A DNA stretch of 64,000 bases from Lepidostoma basale (lineage: Eukaryota; Arthropoda; Insecta; Trichoptera; Lepidostomatidae), in NCBI GenBank assembly GCA_022606425.2, contig JAHDVF020000023.1, positions 1 to 64,000 of the forward strand, written 5' to 3'. Shown here in pieces: positions 59,250-64,000 of the stretch (positions within the stretch are counted from its first letter, which is position 1; the number at the start of each line of letters is the position of its first letter). The translations under genes were made by a program, and so were the position numbers. The notes below the pieces were generated by a model. It ran no database searches. It had not been told where the DNA came from and saw only the letters and a program-made list of their open reading frames with translations.

Positions 59250-60109
59250 TGGGCCAGCAGGTCTATTTATTTTATTTTCATTGCCTCCACCCAGAAAAAC
59301 AATAGCATGCTCAATATGAGTTCCCTATAATCATCTCGTACAATCGATTTTGCGATTCAAACGCACTTTTGAGCATCAGTTCTTATATATGATGGCGGCC
59401 AGCAAAGAATAACAAACCTCCTTCTAGTTTTTGCACACAAGCTCCGTTCAAGTATCCTGTATATGATGCTGTCGTATCATAGCACATTCAAGAGCATCGG
59501 CGTGTGCGGTATCGAATAAATTATCTAATTCAAGTTGAAAGTTCTCTTCGCGGCGCCTATGTAAGCCCTGAATCTTCTTGCTATTTTTTGCAGTTCTCGT
59601 CAGACCTGATAAAGATCCACTAACTTCTTAACATAATTACGAACAGCTCTGGTATGTATTCTAGCCTTTTTTCAAAACATATCGGACTCCAGAATGACAA
59701 GATTTGCGTTTTCATTAACAGTCAAATTAACTTCACGTATTTTGAAAAATAGAACTGCGAGAACTTGAAGATTAGATAGTTGTTTGCACCTGTTATTTGA
59801 TGATTTACTTCACCAACCAAGAAAATACTTTTTTAATTGCTTCTTAGTTCTACTGACATCTTCGAAATATAAAACAATCCATGGTTCCTACCCGATAAGC
59901 CGAAACTAAATGCTAATAACAACGACAACGCGCCGCTCCTGTGACGCAATTTGTATGGGACATCTTTACGCGCAAGTCGGCACGGGTTACACTGTTCCGA
60001 ATAAGGAAAAAATTTGGTTTCGGATGTTTTAGGCCCAAATGAATAAAACAATAGCCTATGCATTGTAAAATTAAAACTTTGAAAAATAAGGGACACCCTA
60101 ATGTATATG

Positions 60110-60347
60110 GCCGAGCCATAGAGGGCTCCCTCCGCTTACCCGAAGCTGTCATAGGCGCAGCGGCGCCTTTCGTCAGATTCACTCGTGCACTCCCTAGGCC
60201 CGTCCCCCGTCCATGCGGGACTTACGTTAAAAAATAATTATAATATACGTATATTTGCAACCAAGGGGGACGCAGACCACATTTAAGCTACGCTACTCTC
60301 CCTCAATGTCCCGCTGTACACACATAGCAATACAACAGTAAAAGAAA
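60110..60347. other. Unrecognised sequence upstream of the U1 copy
   Basis: GGCCGAGCCATAGAGGGCTC, CGCAGCGGCGCCTTTCGTC, CCTAGGCCCGTCCCCCGTCC are GC-rich and occur once. It could include the former promoter of a U1 gene, but I see no convincing insect PSE element. Confidence 0.35.
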
Positions 60348-60417
60348 ATACTTACCTGGCGTAGGGGATACCTTGATCAACAAGGCGGTTCCCCCGGGGT
60401 GAGGCTCTTCCATTGCA
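60348..60417 (+). ncRNA. Truncated U1 snRNA copy (probable pseudogene)
   Basis: The first 70 nt match U1: 5' splice-site pairing region ATACTTACCTG, stem-loop I (GGGGATACCTTGATC ... GGCGGTTCCCC) and the start of stem-loop II (GGGGTGAGGCTCTTCCATTG). Similarity stops at CATTGCA; stem-loops III and IV and the Sm site are absent. The U1-70K loop reads GATCAACAAGG, where U1 normally has GATCACGAAGG. GAAAAT occurs at 60344-60349 and 60419-60424, a possible target duplication. Truncation near nucleotide 70 is typical of self-primed U1 pseudogenes. Confidence 0.85.
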
Positions 60418-60424
60418 TGAAAAT

Positions 60425-61055
60425 CAATAGCTAAAATGTTGTTGAAAGCAACGGAAAACTACCACATTAAAGACCAAGTGGTACCAGCAAAAATGTTACG
60501 GTACCAATCCCTTTGATTAAAACTAGCAGATATCAATCAGTCACTTGGTAAAAGATGTCAGATTTTCATAAGCCTCTAAGGTGGATAAATAAAACTTCAT
60601 AACTGTTAATCACGGAGTTAAAACTGAGAATCATCACGAAGTTAACTCGGCTGACTCTACATTAAAATAAAGTTTTAGGCATGAAACCGCCTGCCAGATT
60701 TTAAAAGTATTATTAGAAAGCTAAAGAGGATTACAGACGAAATAACGGTTATCTCAACAATGTTTAAATAGGCGTGGCATATTCACGACTAATAAAATAA
60801 ATTATGGCATAAAAAGTTTAATGAAATTTCCTTAAACGCTCTTCCTTCTTTATAGGGCTATAACGACCGTGGTAATTTTTGTGCTCCCTTTTATTATCTT
60901 AAAGTAATTGAATATTCAGGCACACATTTCTTCAGTTTTAGAATCACCTACTTAGTTTCTTTTCAATAAATAAAGTGTATTACAATACATTTCACAATTT
61001 ATAACTTAATTTCAGTAAAATTGTTGAGTCAGCTGTTCTGCGTATGTATTAAAAA
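60425..61055. other. No recognisable feature
   Basis: AT-rich; no coding signal or repeat partner. ACGGTACCAATCCCTTTG near 60500 is unassigned. Confidence 0.45.
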
Positions 61056-61065
61056 CATAATAAAT

Positions 61066-61150
61066 AACTAACTAACTAACTAACCATCACGCCGCAGGCA
61101 GAAAGAATGGACTGCCACACTTTTCTTTCCTGACATATTTCTCTCGTTTG
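61066..61150 (-). mobile_element. LINE family 1A, 3' sliver
   Basis: TAACTAACTAACTAACCATC, then ACGCCGCAGGCAGAAAGAAT with about 17 bp lost, ending TCCTGACATATTTCTCTCG. A TTTGGGTCCTCATGTGAC scrap follows. Confidence 0.88.
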
Positions 61151-61254
61151 GGTCCTCATGTGACTTTAAACTCCAATCTTAGACCCACACACTTTGGGCA
61201 TCTAGAACAGAAGAAGTGTTGATTGTATTATAACCCTCCTAAATGAACATAGCT

Positions 61255-61930
61255 GATGAGAGCAATATTGATTCAATAAGCCAAGTAAAGGTAGATGGAG
61301 ATCTCAAAAAGAGTTTACGACTACCCAAGGACTAAAGCAGGGAGCATCGCTCTTACTTTCTTTAACCTGGTGCTGGAGCATGTCATCCTTCGAACATTCG
61401 ACACTAACTTCAATATATATTTAAGGATAATCAGATAGTAAAAGTTACAGCAGACACTATCAAGACTAAACATCTCCTAAGAGTAGCAGAAATGAAAACA
61501 ATACGACCTATCATGGGTAGAATCCTTAGATATACTCTGTGCCTTCTACCCAATGAAGACATTTACAGATTCTGAAAAATTGATGACATAGTGAGATGGA
61601 GAAGGCAGAGAAGAAGATTCTGGAGGGACCACATCGAGAGGATGGATCTAGTGAGGATTCCTAAGATCATGATGCACGAGACTCCAGAAGACCGTCGACT
61701 ACCAGGATGACTATCAAAGAAATAGAGAGAAAGCTGGACGTCTTTATCAAAGAAAGAAATTTGAAATTATGAATAAAATGATCGCAAGATTTTCAATGGG
61801 AATGAGAAGAAGAAGATAGTTGGATATGCGGATGATCTAAATATTGTCAGAAGAACTATAACAGCTGTCAAATAAGTTTTCAATCCTTTGAAAATCGTCG
61901 CAAATGTAACGGTCTTAAGAATAAATGAAA
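61255..61930 (+). pseudogene. RTE/Bov-B-like RT fragment hosting a second RTE copy
   Basis: Before the insertion: VKVDGDLKKS, then TTTQGLKQGASL and LEHVILRT over several frames (61285-61400). After it: IVGYADDLNIVRRTITAV, with the catalytic YADD at about 61824-61835, and VANVTVLRINEN. The order fits the RT of this LINE group. Stops and shifts make it dead. Confidence 0.85.
61439..61813 (+). pseudogene. RTE/Bov-B-like LINE 3' part nested in the RT
   Basis: AGATAG at 61433-61438 and 61814-61819 is a short target duplication. The insert codes ADTIKTKHLLRVAEMKTIRP, IDDIVRWRRQRRRFWRDHIE, RMDLVRIPKIMMHETPEDRR and ends AATGAGAAGAAGA. Confidence 0.87.
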
Positions 61931-61964
61931 ATTAAAAGAAAGTTTATAATCCAATTCCTACCAT

Positions 61965-62220
61965 CCCGGCAGAGCAAGATATCAGCAGTGGCAAAAGCCC
62001 GGCTTACATAAGAAATTTTGAATCAAAACCCCCAAATCTAAGTAATCATGCCCCCGTATAAACCAATAACCCACCAAATCACCTTCCAACAATGTTCCTA
62101 TCAGACGTAAGAGGAATATCCACAAGAGCTGAACCTGTGTAAGCCAGGAGAGGTTTTGATTCGAAATTTCTTACGCAAGCCGGGCTTCTGGGCTTCTATG
62201 GGAGTACCGCCACTGGCTAA
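61965..62220. repeat. Fold-back element with ~38 bp arms
   Basis: AAGCCCGGCTTACATAAGAA, TTTTGAATCAAAACC (61997-62031) faces GGTTTTGATTCGAAATTTCT, TACGCAAGCCGGGCTT (62153-62188). Outer words CAGCAGTGGC and GCCACTGGCT suggest the terminus. Single copy here. Confidence 0.75.
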
Positions 62221-62224
62221 CAGA

Positions 62225-62700
62225 TAACTACTATAATTAGGCAATCATCCAGTTAACATACTCGTACTTTTCACATAAATTGGTCAATATTTTGATAATG
62301 TGTGTAGTTAAATGAGGAAGTATCGTTAAAAAGTTCATATTTTCCAACTCAATATCCTGAAAAATCTTCTAGAAAGTAGAATTTTTCAATAAATATTACG
62401 TTTGAATCTGCACGTCTTTGATAACACGTATTACGTTCAGCGTAACGTTAAACACGGTACTGTTTATCAAAACTTTAGAAGAACTAAACGAAACTAACTT
62501 TAACAAAATGTATCGATCAATATTTTCTCAAACGGATCGGTTTAATAGGAAAGTTTCTGTTTATTTTTAAATGCACCCAGACGCCGCTAGCATCGGGAGA
62601 ACAATCTGGATAACGTGTAAGGGTATTTTATTAATACCAAAGTTCTTCACTGCTCTTATGAACTTAATAATATGTACCACCCATCCTCAACCATTAGGAT
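62225..62700. other. No recognisable feature
   Basis: AT-rich; no coding or repeat evidence. CGTATTACGTTCAGCGTAAC near 62440 is a minor inverted word. Confidence 0.5.
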
Positions 62701-62714
62701 AAGAATTATTAAAA

Positions 62715-63209
62715 ACTAACTAGCCAACTAACTAACCATCACGCCATTTCCTCGGAGGGGTAGGCAGAGAGGATGGATCGCCACAATGCTCTGTCCTGGC
62801 ATACCTCTCGGGCTTCCTCTACATTCATACATCGTACCATGCACGCACGTCGATTATTCCGACTTCGAATGTGACCGCCCTTTAGTAATTGATTCATTTG
62901 GTCATGTCATGTTTTTCTCGGTCGTCCTCGGCCTTTTTTTTCACTCACGCTGCTTGTGTACAACTTTTTAACCATTCTACTCTCATCCATTCGTTTCATA
63001 TGTCCAAACCATCTAAGGGATCCTTTTTTAATTTTATCCGTGATGCAGTCATCTGCCTTACATTTCTTTCTTATTTCATCGTTCGGTATTCTATCATACA
63101 ACGTTTTCTCGCACATTCTTCTTAGTGATCTCATTTCTACGGCATTCATCCTACTTTCATCCTTCTTTTGCCAGCTCCAAGCTTCACTTCCATACATGAG
63201 ATACACACA
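62715..63209 (-). mobile_element. LINE family 1C with 11 bp target duplication
   Basis: AATTATTAAAA lies at 62704-62714 and 63210-63220. The minus frame 62907-63206 is open for 99 residues: YGSEAWSWQKKDESRMNAVE, MCEKTLYDRIPNDEIRKKCK, RWFGHMKRMDESRMVKKLYT. Nine bases (ATACACACA) of non-LINE sequence stand at the 5' junction. Confidence 0.93.
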
Positions 63210-63282
63210 AATTATTAAAATAAATACTAAATACTTAATAATAACGCTTATCTTACTTATTTCCTATGGCCTTACAACTCTT

Positions 63283-64000
63283 GAAGAGTTTTAGCCTCCT
63301 TGATGATTTTCCGCCAAGCTCCACGATCCTGCGTATTATGCTCCCAGTAGTCCGATTTACCCAACCTAGCCAGATCAGCCAGAATATTGTCCATTAGGCG
63401 CTGTCTAGGCCTTCTTAGAGGTCTTACTTCAGTCGGTCTAGACGCGTACAGGGTCTTGATTGCTCTGGTCTCTTCGGCTCGGCATACGTGCCCAATCCAT
63501 GCTAGGAGACCGGCTCTCACGGTGCTCATTACAAGGGGCTGCTGAGTCATCGTACGGATCTCTTGGTTTCCTAAACCTCCTATTTTTCGCTGCAATACTG
63601 GGTCTAGGTCCCAGGATCATTCTAAGTATTAAATTCTCAAACCAGTAGATTCTTTGTTGTTCTTTTAGAGTCATTGTCCACGACTCAGAACCAAATGTCA
63701 CCACTGGCTTGATGATGGTGCTATAAATACGCAGATTGGTGTTTCTGGCTAGAAGCTTGGACTTTAGGAACGTTCGCAAGGAGGCTGCAGCTCGTAGGCC
63801 TTTTTGAACTCTTTGTTCCAATTCCGCGTGCATATCTTTGGCTTCCGTCATGACTGTATCGAAAAAAGTTAACACTCTGACTTGCTCAATTTTATCTACC
63901 TCCATGCAAATATCTGTCAGTGGTAAGGCTAAGCCATTATTACTCCTGGAAACAATCATCCACTTGGTCTTATGTGCATTGACCTGCAAACCGACCCATC
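63283..64000 (-). pseudogene. LINE RT C-terminal part, continues past the window
   Basis: Frame 63438-63989 codes QVNAHKTKWMIVSR, IEQVRVLTFFDTVMTEAKDM, LRIYSTIIKPVVTFGSESWT, then frame 63272-63595 codes KIGGLGNQEIRTM, RAGLLAWIGHVCRAEETRAI, PRQRLMDNILADLARLGKSD, DRGAWRKIIKEAKTLQEL, stop. There is a frameshift near 63590. It follows the layout of a LINE C-terminus after RT (YLG..., Y.S...P...YG.E.W, RLR W.GH). Not closely related to family 1. Confidence 0.82.

Larger units (their letters stand above)
58128..60100 (-). mobile_element. hAT-like DNA transposon, copy 2 (1973 bp)
   Basis: Same ends as copy 1 and the same length class. ATGTATAT at 58120-58127 and 60101-60108 is an exact 8 bp target duplication. 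The two copies align along their length with scattered substitutions and small indels, for example the shorter A run at the left end. Confidence 0.94.

Noticed and set aside
60860..60890. A possible U1 Sm site (GGTAATTTTTG) downstream of the truncated U1 copy
   Set aside because: It is ~450 bp away and the surrounding stems of U1 are absent.

Overview
This window comes from a eukaryotic nuclear genome, most likely an arthropod and probably an insect. It is AT-rich and dominated by non-LTR retrotransposon remnants. It also holds tRNA-derived SINEs, fold-back MITE-like repeats, LINE-derived satellites, a Helitron end, a pair of hAT-like transposons and a mariner-like transposase fragment. I found no host protein-coding gene, no operon structure and no CRISPR array. 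The insect assignment is an inference from the families present and should be held loosely.

The main component is one LINE family (called family 1 here). Its C-terminal protein carries RWFGHMERM, RGRPRKTW and NRRACMTRCMNVEEA blocks. It occurs about thirty times on both strands, nearly always 5'-truncated. Three subfamilies can be told apart by protein sequence: A (NEERMVKKLYVND, 3' tail of TTAG units), B (DGERMVKKVYVND, tail of TTG units) and C (ESRMVKKLYTSSV, TTAG tail). The longest copy (221-2428) has most of the reverse transcriptase but three frameshifts. Many copies have clear 9-18 bp target-site duplications. Other LINE groups are an RTE/Bov-B-like family (ETRADT...KHLLRVAEMKTLR), a WDGRSKSEVD family, a GRPRATWRR family, a LINE with a GATTT tail and a related one with an AAATG tail, a CR1/L2-like family with two very similar copies (33-34.4 kb and 49.7-51.3 kb), and an unassigned RT at the right edge.

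Layout. 0-4.5 kb: ~430 bp satellite broken by a LINE. 4.6-5.7 kb: RTE 3' end, then a Helitron 3' end. 5.7-25 kb: LINE fragments, fold-back repeats and SINEs. 25-32 kb: SINE and LINE nests, a 140 bp tandem duplication and a 250 bp TA tract. 33-34.4 kb and 49.7-51.3 kb: CR1/L2-like LINEs. 40-44 kb: a dispersed ~465 bp repeat (family Q) and two LINEs. 44.6-49.7 kb: dense family-1 LINEs. 51.3-54.3 kb: an RTE copy split by a 1967 bp hAT element, followed by a fold-back element split by another RTE. 55.2-56.1 kb: a satellite growing out of a LINE segment. 58.1-60.1 kb: second hAT copy, then a truncated U1 snRNA copy. 61-64 kb: nested RTE and LINE remnants.

The signal I find most interesting is that several dispersed repeat families (named W, V, X and Y here) share a hammerhead-ribozyme-like design: CTGATGA or a close variant, a short stem that varies compensatorily, CGAAAC, a tiny palindromic third stem, and C. 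Hammerheads are known in Penelope-like retroelements and retrozymes, so these repeats may descend from such elements. Second is an almost perfect 193 bp palindrome at 7325-7517, which looks far younger than its surroundings.
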